Shown here: positions 16,744 to 25,136 of the stretch, one piece after another
How the letters are laid out: every line of letters starts with the position of its first letter
Position numbering within the stretch: the stretch's first letter is position 1
NCBI RefSeq assembly: GCF_000016665.1
Contig: NC_009523.1
Location: 1,116,001 to 1,180,000 of the forward strand
From: Roseiflexus sp. RS-1
GTDB taxonomy: Bacteria > Chloroflexota > Chloroflexia > Chloroflexales > Roseiflexaceae
Direction: 5' to 3'
DNA: 64,000 nucleotides
Translations under genes and position numbers: made by a program
Notes under the pieces: generated by a model
The model's input: only the letters and a program-made list of their open reading frames with translations
Told to the model about the DNA's origin: nothing
Database searches by the model: none

Positions 16744-17934
16744 TCACGATATCCACGACTGCAACGCCTCTGCTTCGTCAGTCGCTTCCCACGGCAGATC
16801 GAGGTCTGAGCGACCGACATGACCATACACTGCCAGTCGGCGGTAGAGATCGCCGTGACACATCGTTGCCAGTTGTCGCAGGCGTAAACGACGGATAATC
16901 CCTCCAGGGCGAAAGTCGAAATGCCTGGCAACCCTATCGGTCAGCGTATCGTCATCAAGGCGACCGGTGCCATATGTTTCAACACGCACGCTGACCGGTT
17001 CGGCGATACCAATTGAGTAACTCAGTTGTACTTCGCACTGCTCCGCGAGACCGGCGGCAACGATATTCTTTGCGGCATGACGCGCCGCATATGCACCAAT
17101 CCGGTCGATGCGAGTCGGGTCTTTTCCGCTCAGCGCTGCGCTACTCTGTCGTGAAAAGCCGCCATACGTATCGACGCCATTCTTGCGTCCGGTCAACCCG
17201 GCGTGCAGTGCGGGTCCCCCCTCGAATACCGCACCTTCAGGATTGATCTGAATTCTGGTGCGCTCGTCCGGCGCAAATGGTTGATCCGCAAACGCGGGTC
17301 GGATGACCTGTTCGATCAGGTCGGTGTGCAGGGTTGCCAGTGATACCCGTGAGTCCTGCTGACTGGCGAGCAGCGTGATACTATCGATGCGACGCGGCAT
17401 GCGACCGGAGAAGGCAATGCCGACCTGACACTTCGCGTCGGGCGCCAGATAACGAAGTGTTTTTCGACGCACACCGTCATACTGACGCATCAGACGGTGA
17501 GCGCACCAGAGCGGCAGCGGCGCCAGGTCCGGCGTATGCATGCAGGCGTAACCGAACAGGGTGACGTTCTCCTGCGCCGTCAGTTGGGAAAGACCCTCTT
17601 CATCAAGCGTGGTTTCGTCGAAACGTGGACGGAGACCGTTCATTTCACTCAGACTGGTCATAACTGTGCAGGTACGTCCGTTGAAAGCGCCCTGGTCGTA
17701 GCCGACATCGAGGATGATTTCGCGTGCTGTGTTGGGAATATCAACCACTGCGTCAGCGGCGACCTTGACCGACACGAACAGGATGCCGGTCGAAACGGCG
17801 CACTCGGCGACAACTGATGCGAACGGGTCCTGACGCAGGTAGTGCCCGACAAGTGCGTCACTGATCTGGTCGCATAGTTTGTCCGGATGCCCCGCACTGA
17901 CCGACTCGGATGTGAAAATGTAGTGCGACGCCAT
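16744..17934 (-). CDS. metK: S-adenosylmethionine synthetase paralog, divergent
   Basis: A 396-residue member of the methionine adenosyltransferase family. GHPDKLCDQISDAL (residues 15-28), GLTGRKNGVDTYGG, SGKDPTRIDR and KNIVAAGLAEQCEVQLSYSIGIAEP are clearly MetK. Several usually invariant positions differ: the Asp of GDxGLTGRK is His (LHAGLTGRK), GGGAFSGKD is SSAALSGKD, and the AGDQG loop is AQENV. These are methionine- and metal-site positions, so kinetics or substrate may differ. It begins 5 bases after the P-type ATPase stop and is probably the last gene of that operon. I infer that a standard metK exists elsewhere. GAGGAGAGGTGAGGAG precedes ATG 17934. Confidence 0.85.
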   Translation of the reverse strand: MASHYIFTSESVSAGHPDKLCDQISDALVGHYLRQDPFASVVAECAVSTGILFVSVKVAADAVVDIPNTAREIILDVGYDQGAFNGRTCTVMTSLSEMNGLRPRFDETTLDEEGLSQLTAQENVTLFGYACMHTPDLAPLPLWCAHRLMRQYDGVRRKTLRYLAPDAKCQVGIAFSGRMPRRIDSITLLASQQDSRVSLATLHTDLIEQVIRPAFADQPFAPDERTRIQINPEGAVFEGGPALHAGLTGRKNGVDTYGGFSRQSSAALSGKDPTRIDRIGAYAARHAAKNIVAAGLAEQCEVQLSYSIGIAEPVSVRVETYGTGRLDDDTLTDRVARHFDFRPGGIIRRLRLRQLATMCHGDLYRRLAVYGHVGRSDLDLPWEATDEAEALQSWIS

Positions 17935-17938
17935 CTCC

Positions 17939-20900
17939 TCACCTCTCCTCTTGTTGTATCTCCCTCCTGTTTTGCGTATACATGAGTTCTTTTACGATCT
18001 CGTTGATCAGCAAGGGCGTTGTAGAAACGCCGGCAACGATTGCCCAGTCGAGCAATCCAAGCGGCGTTACACCCAGGATGCCACGCAATCCTGGAAGAAT
18101 CGTTGCCATCACCTGCAGACCAATACCACCGCCGACAGCCAGTGGCATATATCGATTGGGTGGGCATGCACCTGGCTCAAAAATACTGTGGCGTTCCGAA
18201 CGGCAACTGAGTGCGTGGAGTAATTGCGCGACCGTGATCGTCATGAAGGCCAGTGTGCTGGCGCGCGGTCCGACACCATAACGGGTCAACCCAATCCCAT
18301 AAGCGGTCAGTGTGGCAGCGGTCAGAAGTGCACCTTCAACCCCGATGCGTTGCAGGTCGGTGCGCGAAAACATCGGCGCCTGCGGGTCGCGGGGTGGACG
18401 TGACATAACGTCCGCTTCCGGCAGTTCGACACTCAGCGCCAGTTCGGGGAAGATATCGGTAACCAGATTGATCCAGAGCAACTGGATCGGGTTCAGCGGT
18501 TCGCCTGCGCCAATGGCAGTCGCCAGCAGCGTTACGGCGATCTCGCTGGTATTGCTCGCCAGGATGAAATGCACCGCCTTCTTGATATCGTCGTAGATGG
18601 CGCGCCCCTGCTCGACCGCGATGATAATCGTTTGCAGGTTGTCGTCACGGACGACGATATCAGCGACTTCCTGCGCCAGTTGACTGCCATCGCGCCCCAT
18701 GGCGATGCCGATATCGGCGGCGCGCAGCGCAGGACCGTCATTAATGCCGTCGCCGGTCATGGCAACGACACGTCCGGCGCGCTGAAGCGCCTGCACGATG
18801 CGCAGTTTGTGCGCCGGACTGACGCGCGAAAAGATGTCAATGCGTTGTGCCAGTGACCGCAGCACATCGGGTGGCACGTGTTCGAGCTGGGCGGCGTCGA
18901 TCCCTTCCAGATGCCCATCGCGGCGCAGCCCGATCTGGCGGGCAATTGCGTGAGCAGTGGCGCTCTGATCGCCGGTGACCATAATCGGGTGCAGACCGGC
19001 AGCGCGAAAACGTGCGATTAACTCGCGCATCCCGGGTCGTGGCGGGTCGGCGATGCCTGCCAGACCGACCCAGATCAGATCGCGCCGTTCGTCTGGCAGA
19101 TCGTTGCCATACGTGTACGCAACGCCAAGCACCCGCAGCGCCTGACCGGCCATCCGTTCATTTTCGGTCACAATGCGCGTCCGATCACGGTCGCTGAGCG
19201 GCTGCACAATTCCCTGGCACAGGTGATGGCTACACATTGCCAGCACCTGATCCGGCGCTCCTTTGATCGCCATCAGTTCATCACCGCCGGTGGCGTGCCA
19301 GGTGACCATGTAGTTGCGCTGGGTGCTCCGCAATTGCACACGCAGGAGCGGATATTGCTGCCGCAATGCAATGACATCAATGCCGGCATCGAGCGCTGCG
19401 CGTACCAGAGCGATTTCGGTTGGCGTTCCCCGCAACTGGGGCGCACCATTGTTCATCTCAATACGCACGTCGCTGCAGAGTGCAGTGAGTCGCAACAGGT
19501 CGATCAGTTCACCTGCGCTCACATTGGTTGTTCCGTCGTCCTCGGGCTGGAACGTGGCCGCTTCGTGACGGAAGCGGGTCATTCCGGCGAATACCGTGAC
19601 CAGCGTCATCTGATTCAGGGTGATCGTCCCGGTCTTGTCCAGGCACACATCCTGCACTGCGCCAAGCGTCTCAACCGCGACCAGGCGACGAACCAGAATG
19701 TTCTGTCGCTCCAGGCGACGCAGACCGAGTGCCAGCGTTGTTGTGGCGACGGTGGGCAACCCTTCAGGAATGGCGGCAACCGCCAGGGACACCGCAGTTT
19801 TGAGCATAACCAGGAAGCCATACCCGCGCAACAGTCCAATGACAAACACACCGCCACAGATCGCGAGCGACAGAAGCGCCAGCTGACTGCCAAGCACGCG
19901 GAGTTGTCGCTGGAGCGGCGTTTCGGGTTGTTCCGTCTCGGCGAGCATCCGCTGGATATGCCCCACTTCGGTTGCCGCACCGGTGGCGACGACGATCGCG
20001 CGCGCGCTGCCGCCGGTGACAATTGCGCCGCGGTAGACCATGTTGATGCGACTTCCGAGTGGGGTATCCGGTGCAAGGATGACATCGGCGCGTTTGGCAA
20101 CCGGGACGCTTTCGCCGGTGAGCGCCGACTCATCGACAGTTAGATCATCAGTTTCAATCAGGCGCGCATCGGCAGGCGCCGGCATGCCGCGTTGCAGAAC
20201 AATGACATCGCCAGGGACGAGTTCTTCGCCTGGCAGGTTATATTCAGCGCCCGCACGAACCACGCGCGCAACCGGTTTTGCGCCACGGCTGAGACCGGCG
20301 ATGGTTTTCTCCGCCCGGTTTTCGGTAAAAAAACCTATTCCAGCGTTGATCAGCACGACGCTAAGAATAACCACGCCATCGGCAACGCCGCCGGTTGCAA
20401 TCGACAGAATGGCTGAAACTCCGAGCAACGCCACCGGTAGACTGCTGAACTGCGCGATCAGCATACCGAACGTCGATCGACGGCGAATCTCGGGAAGTAC
20501 GTTTGCCCCTGCTTCGTTCAAGCGTCGTCGGGCAACCGCCGGATCCAGTCCCTGACCCGGTGAGGTGTCGAGGATCTGTGCGACGTCTTCAATCGACATG
20601 GTATGCCAGGGACGCTGTACCTGCGCCTGACCCGGTTCGTCAACACCGGCGAGAATCCGAACCACCCGCGCCTGCACCTCTTCGACACCGATCGCCGGGT
20701 CGCACTGGATGAGAACGGTTCCGGTCAGAATATTCGCCGAGACCGCGCGAATTCCGGGTTGACGCACGATGTGCCGCTCGATACGCTCTTTCTGCGCCGG
20801 GTTGCGATACAGTCCGGCGACGCGCAAACGTACACGCCCTGGCAGGCGGTGAAGCACTGTGATAACCACTGCTGTCGGCGGAGGGGCAGGCGCCGCCGGT

Positions 20901-21484
20901 GCAGCGACCTCACGGATCGGTGCGGCACGCAGAGTCAGCACGGAGAGCGGTGTCGTCTGGCTCAGGATATTGCCTGCGGAGACCTGCACCACATCCTGCG
21001 CGCCCTGAGGACCTTCGATGCGACGCAGGCGCACCAGCAGATTTTCGCTCACACCCAGCCAGCGCACCCGCATATCGCCGGGTTTCAGTGTCGCGTCGCC
21101 GCGCTCATCGACGATCAATGTCAGCGTCCGCCCAATATGGATGGTCACCGTGCCAAAGGGCGTATTTTGGGGAAGCGCGTGTGGCTGAGCGAAGTGCAGG
21201 GCAATTTCTGGTCGGTCGCCGCTACGGGTGACATACACCTCATCGAGCGACTCAACCACCTGCGGGTAGGGCAGGAACTCATCGAGCGCCTGACGGATCT
21301 GGCAGGCATCGAGCGCCTCACGCAACGCGGCGCCAGAAATGAGACAGGGACCCTCGCTACTCAACGCAACCAGCAGATCGCGGAAGGTGCCGCCTTTCCC
21401 AAACGCTGTTTCAAGAACAGGCTGGAGGTCAGCGACGTCCCAGACTGGCAGAGCGGATGACTTTATCGAAAGGTCTGTCGTCAT
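17939..21484 (-). CDS. P-type cation ATPase (Ca2+-type, CtpF-like) with N-terminal HMA-like domain
   Basis: An 1181-residue P-type ATPase. Residues 1-210 are a cytosolic region I do not recognise; about 215-290 form an HMA-like ferredoxin fold (TVLHRLPGRVRLRVAGLY) without the CxxC metal motif. The core follows: TGES in DESALTGESVPV, the membrane motif PEGLP (P2-type), phosphorylation site DKTGT at Asp616, and hinge TGDGINDGPALRAADIGIAMG. PEGLP rather than CPC indicates calcium, sodium or another hard cation instead of copper. ATG 21484 (MTTDLSIKSS) is preferred over 21520. It follows the HMA-like and DUF5132 genes on the same strand and precedes metK; this ATPase subtype occurs in hypoxia and dormancy gene sets (CtpF of mycobacteria). 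Confidence 0.92.
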   Translation of the reverse strand: MTTDLSIKSSALPVWDVADLQPVLETAFGKGGTFRDLLVALSSEGPCLISGAALREALDACQIRQALDEFLPYPQVVESLDEVYVTRSGDRPEIALHFAQPHALPQNTPFGTVTIHIGRTLTLIVDERGDATLKPGDMRVRWLGVSENLLVRLRRIEGPQGAQDVVQVSAGNILSQTTPLSVLTLRAAPIREVAAPAAPAPPPTAVVITVLHRLPGRVRLRVAGLYRNPAQKERIERHIVRQPGIRAVSANILTGTVLIQCDPAIGVEEVQARVVRILAGVDEPGQAQVQRPWHTMSIEDVAQILDTSPGQGLDPAVARRRLNEAGANVLPEIRRRSTFGMLIAQFSSLPVALLGVSAILSIATGGVADGVVILSVVLINAGIGFFTENRAEKTIAGLSRGAKPVARVVRAGAEYNLPGEELVPGDVIVLQRGMPAPADARLIETDDLTVDESALTGESVPVAKRADVILAPDTPLGSRINMVYRGAIVTGGSARAIVVATGAATEVGHIQRMLAETEQPETPLQRQLRVLGSQLALLSLAICGGVFVIGLLRGYGFLVMLKTAVSLAVAAIPEGLPTVATTTLALGLRRLERQNILVRRLVAVETLGAVQDVCLDKTGTITLNQMTLVTVFAGMTRFRHEAATFQPEDDGTTNVSAGELIDLLRLTALCSDVRIEMNNGAPQLRGTPTEIALVRAALDAGIDVIALRQQYPLLRVQLRSTQRNYMVTWHATGGDELMAIKGAPDQVLAMCSHHLCQGIVQPLSDRDRTRIVTENERMAGQALRVLGVAYTYGNDLPDERRDLIWVGLAGIADPPRPGMRELIARFRAAGLHPIMVTGDQSATAHAIARQIGLRRDGHLEGIDAAQLEHVPPDVLRSLAQRIDIFSRVSPAHKLRIVQALQRAGRVVAMTGDGINDGPALRAADIGIAMGRDGSQLAQEVADIVVRDDNLQTIIIAVEQGRAIYDDIKKAVHFILASNTSEIAVTLLATAIGAGEPLNPIQLLWINLVTDIFPELALSVELPEADVMSRPPRDPQAPMFSRTDLQRIGVEGALLTAATLTAYGIGLTRYGVGPRASTLAFMTITVAQLLHALSCRSERHSIFEPGACPPNRYMPLAVGGGIGLQVMATILPGLRGILGVTPLGLLDWAIVAGVSTTPLLINEIVKELMYTQNRREIQQEER

Positions 21485-21532
21485 GCGGATACGATGACTT
21501 CCCTTCCACACACGTCCCAATCCATGGAAGGG

Positions 21533-22009
21533 TTAACGTCCGACGCGGCGCGAGCGATACAGGGCAAGAATAGCAAGCGCGTGCGCCAGAAGCGTGCTTG
21601 CCGGACCCAGCGCCTGACCACGCAGCACCTGGACGATGCTGGCGCCGATCAACCCGACGAACGCCACTTCGAGCAGGTCGAACGAGCCATTCGATGATCG
21701 TTGCAGGAAGCGATCCAGTTGATCGATCCGCTCGGTTGCCGCCGTCAGCGCCGGATTGACTGGCGGCGGCGGCTCCTCGACGGCGAACAGCCCTAGATTG
21801 ATCGCATCGCGCCGCAGGTCATCGTTTGTGCCGTGGTAACGCAGCAAAATACTTGCTGTCAGCGGGTTGGCTTCGACATACATCACCCGTTCACACGCTG
21901 ACAGATCACGTTCAACACGCATGAAGTAGGCAGCATCACCCTTGCGCTCCGGGATGCGCACACGCACACGGTCGCCAATACGATGCGCAATGTAGCCAGC
22001 AGGAAGCAT
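21533..22009 (-). CDS. HMA-like domain membrane protein
   Basis: A 158-residue protein with an N-terminal HMA2-like ferredoxin fold (YIAHRIGDRVRVRIPERKGDAAYF, then CERVMYVEANPLTASILLRYHG) and a hydrophobic C-terminal half with about two membrane helices (LLEVAFVGLIGASIVQVLRG and ASTLLAHALAILALYR). The fold resembles the N-terminal extension of the adjacent ATPase, so it may be an accessory or regulatory subunit docking to it. It lacks a CxxC metal site. The gap to the ATPase start is 48 bases and to the DUF5132 gene 14 bases, consistent with one operon. Confidence 0.75.
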   Translation of the reverse strand: MLPAGYIAHRIGDRVRVRIPERKGDAAYFMRVERDLSACERVMYVEANPLTASILLRYHGTNDDLRRDAINLGLFAVEEPPPPVNPALTAATERIDQLDRFLQRSSNGSFDLLEVAFVGLIGASIVQVLRGQALGPASTLLAHALAILALYRSRRVGR

Positions 22010-22023
22010 ACAATGCCTTCAAC

Positions 22024-22293
22024 TCAGGATTCGACGCGCCCATCGGCGCCTGCTGCGTTCTGCGCGTGCATTTCGACCTGAACTTCCGCAACGATGTCGC
22101 TGAGGGTCTCGACAAGCAGCGCCGCCATTTCGCGTCCGCGCTCGTACCCGATCAACGCGGCCTTAACGCTCTGTTTGACTGCGGGCCGGGCAAGCGGCGC
22201 CAGCAGTGGCAGGGCGTTGCGTGCCGCAAGAGTCGCGCCGACGCCAAGTGCGATGCCGGTAATGAGGCTTCGGGTATCAGCCACGCCATACAC
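22024..22293 (-). CDS. DUF5132-like small protein
   Basis: An 89-residue protein whose layout fits the DUF5132 family, small proteins found beside P-type ATPases and HMA-like genes. Residues 10-40 are hydrophobic with small residues (ITGIALGVGATLAARNALPLLAPL), then PAVKQSVKAALIGYERGREMAALLVETLSDIVAEVQVEM, an amphipathic helix. No function is established. It is the first gene of the likely DUF5132, HMA-like, ATPase, metK operon. Confidence 0.65.
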   Translation of the reverse strand: MYGVADTRSLITGIALGVGATLAARNALPLLAPLARPAVKQSVKAALIGYERGREMAALLVETLSDIVAEVQVEMHAQNAAGADGRVES

Positions 22294-22369
22294 CTCGGAT
22301 TGTCTGATAACCAGGACATCGGTATTATAAAACGCAGAGCGGTTTCAGACAATTCGTATCGCCGGATCA

Positions 22370-22930
22370 TCAGCCAGACAACCGATCAATAACCCCCCGG
22401 TAGCACTCGTAACACACCATGTTCGCCACTTGCGGCGGCGGGGCATTATCGGGCAGATGAAGACGCTCGATCGCTTCCTCGACCTCGAACCACCCCTCAC
22501 CCGGCACATAGACCTTTTTGCACCAGCTGCAAACTGACACGACATCGGGTGAGCGCTCGCACCGGGCATCCAGCAGCGCGACATACGCGCGCGCCTCTTC
22601 ATGGGTTATCCGGCTGTCGAAGGCGATGCTGCCATCGGGAAGCGGCGCGATCTGTAACTCGACAACCCGTCGCGCTGTTGGTGAGTCGCAGCGCATATGC
22701 ACGGTGATTGTTTTCCCGCTCCGCACCCGGCTCAGGATCAGGCGGTAGAGGTGGCGCGTTTCCGGGTCGCTGATGAATTTCCAGATCGGGCGACTCCAGA
22801 CGTTGGACGGCGTGAGGTGCGCGCCATCGTTTTCGCGGGCGAATTCGAGCCAATCTTCGTTGAAGAACGTAATGCGATCATGGTCGTCGATACGGTAGGC
22901 GAATGTGCGGGGTGCTGGAAGGAGTTCCAT
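22370..22930 (-). CDS. PAS-like sensor protein with C-terminal zinc-ribbon
   Basis: A 186-residue soluble protein. Residues 8-120 look like a PAS domain (FAYRIDDHDRITFFNEDWLEFAREN, then RPIWKFISDPETRHLYRLIL and a beta sheet ending SIAFDSRITHEEARA). Residues 130-180 hold CSWCKKVYVPGEGWFEVEEA and VCYECY, two cysteine pairs that could bind zinc. Such PAS-plus-ribbon proteins are small sensors without an output domain. It starts at ATG 22930, on the same strand as the DUF5132 operon with a 76-base gap, so co-transcription is possible. Ligand unknown. Confidence 0.75.
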   Translation of the reverse strand: MELLPAPRTFAYRIDDHDRITFFNEDWLEFARENDGAHLTPSNVWSRPIWKFISDPETRHLYRLILSRVRSGKTITVHMRCDSPTARRVVELQIAPLPDGSIAFDSRITHEEARAYVALLDARCERSPDVVSVCSWCKKVYVPGEGWFEVEEAIERLHLPDNAPPPQVANMVCYECYRGVIDRLSG

Positions 22931-23259
22931 TGAAAGCCTCTACCGTTTGCGTCATCATGCGCGGCGGAGGCTCACGCGATGTGCGCCTCCATGGCGCGTC
23001 TTAAGATGACCACATGATATCGTGTCAGTGCAATCATACCACAGGTCGTTACATTTTCGCAGTATCGGGCGGTCAGTAAGTGTTCACATGTCTCCTGGGC
23101 GCGAGGGCATCTTGCCCTCGTAGACGCGACGAGGGCGGGACGCCCTCGCTCCCAGGCACGTGTGTTACCCCAGGTGTGAACAGTTACGGCGGTTGCAACA
23201 ATTGAATTGGTCTTCTGGTATCATATTCTGGATCATGTCTGACAACCAGGGAGCCATCC
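22931..23259. other. Intergenic region with a promoter for the aminotransferase
   Basis: No gene is supported. Besides the palindromic element described at 23076-23187, a possible promoter for the rightward gene is TTGAAT at 23202-23207 with TATTCT at 23224-23229 (16-base spacing). Confidence 0.4.
23076..23187. repeat. Compound palindromic element with terminal inverted repeats
   Basis: TGTTCACA at 23081-23088 pairs with TGTGAACA at 23175-23182; inside them CCTGGG (23094-23099) pairs with CCCAGG (23151-23156), and two further hairpins lie in the centre (CGAGGGC...GCCCTCG at 23102-23120 and 23130-23148). The whole reads as a nested palindrome of about 100 bases without a coding frame, like a MITE or REP-type element. 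Confidence 0.6.
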
Positions 23260-24453
23260 ATGTCCGCTGTTTCCATCTCCGCGCTGAGCAACCTGTACGC
23301 CACGCGGGCAAAAACACTCGCCCCCGCTCAGATCTGGCCCGAACACGAAGGTGATCTGATCTCGCTGGCGTATGGTTTTGCGGCGCCAGAGTTGTTTCCC
23401 ACCGATGACCTGCTCTCCGCCACTGCCGAAGTTCTGGCGGAGGATGCTGCCGAGGCGTTGAATTATGGTCCGACCTATCCCGGTCTGGTGCAGTTTGTTG
23501 TGAATCGTCTGCGTGCGCAGGGAACCCCTGCCGAAGCCGACAATGTGCTGATTTCGTATGGGTCGAGTCAGGTGCTGGCGCTGCTGCCGCAGGTTTTCAT
23601 CGATCCCGGCGATGTAGTGATCGTCGAAGGTCCGACGTTCATGGGCGCAGTGCGACATTTTGCGCTGGCTGGCGCCCGCCTGATAACAGTGAACGTCGAT
23701 GATGAGGGTCTGGATATCGATGCCCTGGAAGCGACGCTGCGCGATCTGGCGAAGCGAGGGCAGCGCCCGAAGTTCATCTATACGATCCCGACGTTCCACA
23801 ATCCGAGCGGTACGCTTATGCCGCTGGAGCGTCGCCGCCGACTGGTGGCGCTGGCGAAGGAGTATGGCGTGCTGGTCGTCGAAGATGACGCCTACGGCGA
23901 TCTCTACTTCGAGAATCCGCCGCCGCCGCGTCTCTCTGCGCTTGATCACGAGGGGTGGGTGGTGCAGGTCGGCACTTTCTCGAAAATCCTGGCGCCAGGA
24001 CTGCGCATGGGATGGGCTTGTGGGAACCGCGATATTATTCAGCGCCTGGCAAGTTTCAAACTCGAAGGATCGAGCGGTCCGTTCCTGACCCGTATGGTCG
24101 AGCGGTACTGCGCCGATGGGCGTCTGGAGCGGCATATTGCTGATCTGCGCGCTGCCTACCGTGTGCGGCGCGACCTGATGCTGGCGGCAATTGCGCGTGA
24201 ATGGCCCCCAGATGTGCGTGTGGCGAAGCCTGAAGGAGGATTCTTCGTTTGGGCGCGGTTGCCGCAGGGTCTAAGCGCAACCGCGTTGCTCGCCGAAGCG
24301 GAAAAGCACGGGGTGACGTTCGTTCCGGGCACGCATTTTTATGCCGATGGTCGGGGTGACAATGCGTTCCGCCTGTCGTTCAGTTTCGTGCCGCCTGCAC
24401 ATATCGCGGATGGCATCGCACGGATCGGAGCGGCGTTTCGGACGCTTGGATAG
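23260..24453 (+). CDS. PLP-dependent aminotransferase (class I/II, 2-aminoadipate type)
   Basis: A 397-residue fold-type I aminotransferase without a DNA-binding domain, in the group of 2-aminoadipate/valine-type transaminases (LysN-like). GPTYPGLVQFVVNRL and VLISYGSSQVLALL surround the cofactor phosphate region; FIYTIPTFHNPSGTLMP holds the conserved Asn; VVEDDAYGDLYF holds the Asp for the pyridine nitrogen; GTFSKILAPGLRMGW holds the Schiff-base Lys; the carboxylate Arg is in FRLSFSF. The exact amino acid cannot be read. ATG 23260 fits the usual N-terminus. It stands alone, followed by a repeat-rich stretch. Confidence 0.9.
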   Translation: MSAVSISALSNLYATRAKTLAPAQIWPEHEGDLISLAYGFAAPELFPTDDLLSATAEVLAEDAAEALNYGPTYPGLVQFVVNRLRAQGTPAEADNVLISYGSSQVLALLPQVFIDPGDVVIVEGPTFMGAVRHFALAGARLITVNVDDEGLDIDALEATLRDLAKRGQRPKFIYTIPTFHNPSGTLMPLERRRRLVALAKEYGVLVVEDDAYGDLYFENPPPPRLSALDHEGWVVQVGTFSKILAPGLRMGWACGNRDIIQRLASFKLEGSSGPFLTRMVERYCADGRLERHIADLRAAYRVRRDLMLAAIAREWPPDVRVAKPEGGFFVWARLPQGLSATALLAEAEKHGVTFVPGTHFYADGRGDNAFRLSFSFVPPAHIADGIARIGAAFRTLG

Positions 24454-24512
24454 GCGATGGGCGATGGGCGATAGGCGATAGGCGATAGGGTCACTGTTGG
24501 AGTTCGCGTGAC

Positions 24513-24740
24513 GCGCAGGCGGGCTTCGCCCTGGCTAGCCGAGGGCGTATGGTCTTTGAATACATAATCCGTCATAGCCCGCGCAGGCGGGCTTCGCCCT
24601 GGCTAGCCGAGGGCGTATGGTCTTTGAATACATAATCCGTCATAGCCCGTGCAGGCGGGCTTCGCCCTGGCTAGCCGAGGGCGTATGGTCTTTGAATACA
24701 TAATCCGTCATAGCCCGCGCAGGCGGGCTTCGCCCTGGCT
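24513..24740. repeat. 68-base tandem repeat, over three copies
   Basis: Units start at 24513, 24581, 24649 and 24717, exactly 68 bases apart and nearly identical; each holds GCGCAGGCGGGCTTCGCC, then CTGGCTAGCCGAGGGC, then GTATGGTCTTTGAATACATA and ATCCGTCATAGCCC. The fourth unit switches after GCCGAGGGC into the 48-base type. The unit is continuous with no unique spacers. Confidence 0.9.
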
Positions 24741-24904
24741 AGCCGAGGGCTTCAGCCCCACGGCTCGCGCGGTAGAGCGGATTAAGTTCTCAATCTCCAT
24801 TAGCCCCACGGCTCACGCGGTAGAGCGGAATATAGCAGTTCTCAGATACATTGACCCCTGGTTGGGTCTGCCGTGTCGCGCGAGACGCCACTTCCAGCGA
24901 CGGG

Positions 24905-24992
24905 TGTGGGGGCACGGCATGCCGTGCCCCCTACGGCGCCGCCTCGAGTGTGGGGGCACGGCATGCCGTGCCCCCTACGGCGCCGCCTCGAG
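24905..24992. repeat. Duplicated 44-base palindromic unit
   Basis: Two adjacent identical copies, 44 bases apart, each with the perfect palindrome GGGGCACGGCATGCCGTGCCCC followed by CTACGGCGCCGCCTCGAG. A related palindrome (GGGCGCGGCATGCCGCGCCC) lies at 47261-47280. Confidence 0.85.
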
Positions 24993-25136
24993 GTGGCACG
25001 TGAAGCGCTCGTTTCCAGCGACGGGTGCAGCCCCGTCTGACAGACCTTGCAAGACCTGCGCGCGCTCTCCGCGCCTCCGCGCCTCCGCGTGAGCCGGTCT
25101 GATGCACACAGAGACGCGGAGTAACTGTGTTGCTTG

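Larger units (their letters stand above)
24454..25113. repeat. Repeat-rich stretch left of the IS110 element
   Basis: No gene is supported. In order it holds a short GGCGATAGGCGAT-type microrepeat (about 24453-24490), the 68-base tandem array, a pair of 48-base units at 24741-24788 and 24789-24836, TTCTCAGATACATTGACCCC near 24839 (shared with 16423-16440), a duplicated 44-base palindromic unit, and a run of CGCGCCTCCG near 25071. Confidence 0.7.

Noticed and set aside
17935-22370. SAM riboswitch upstream of the metK operon
   Set aside because: The gaps before the DUF5132, HMA-like, ATPase and metK genes are too short or hold no recognisable SAM-riboswitch core.
23233-24135. Minus-strand frame opposite the aminotransferase
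   Set aside because: The plus strand has full PLP-enzyme motifs; the minus frame is a compositional shadow.
24513-24740. Possible CRISPR array
   Set aside because: The unit is 68 bases and continuous without variable spacers, and no cas gene is near.
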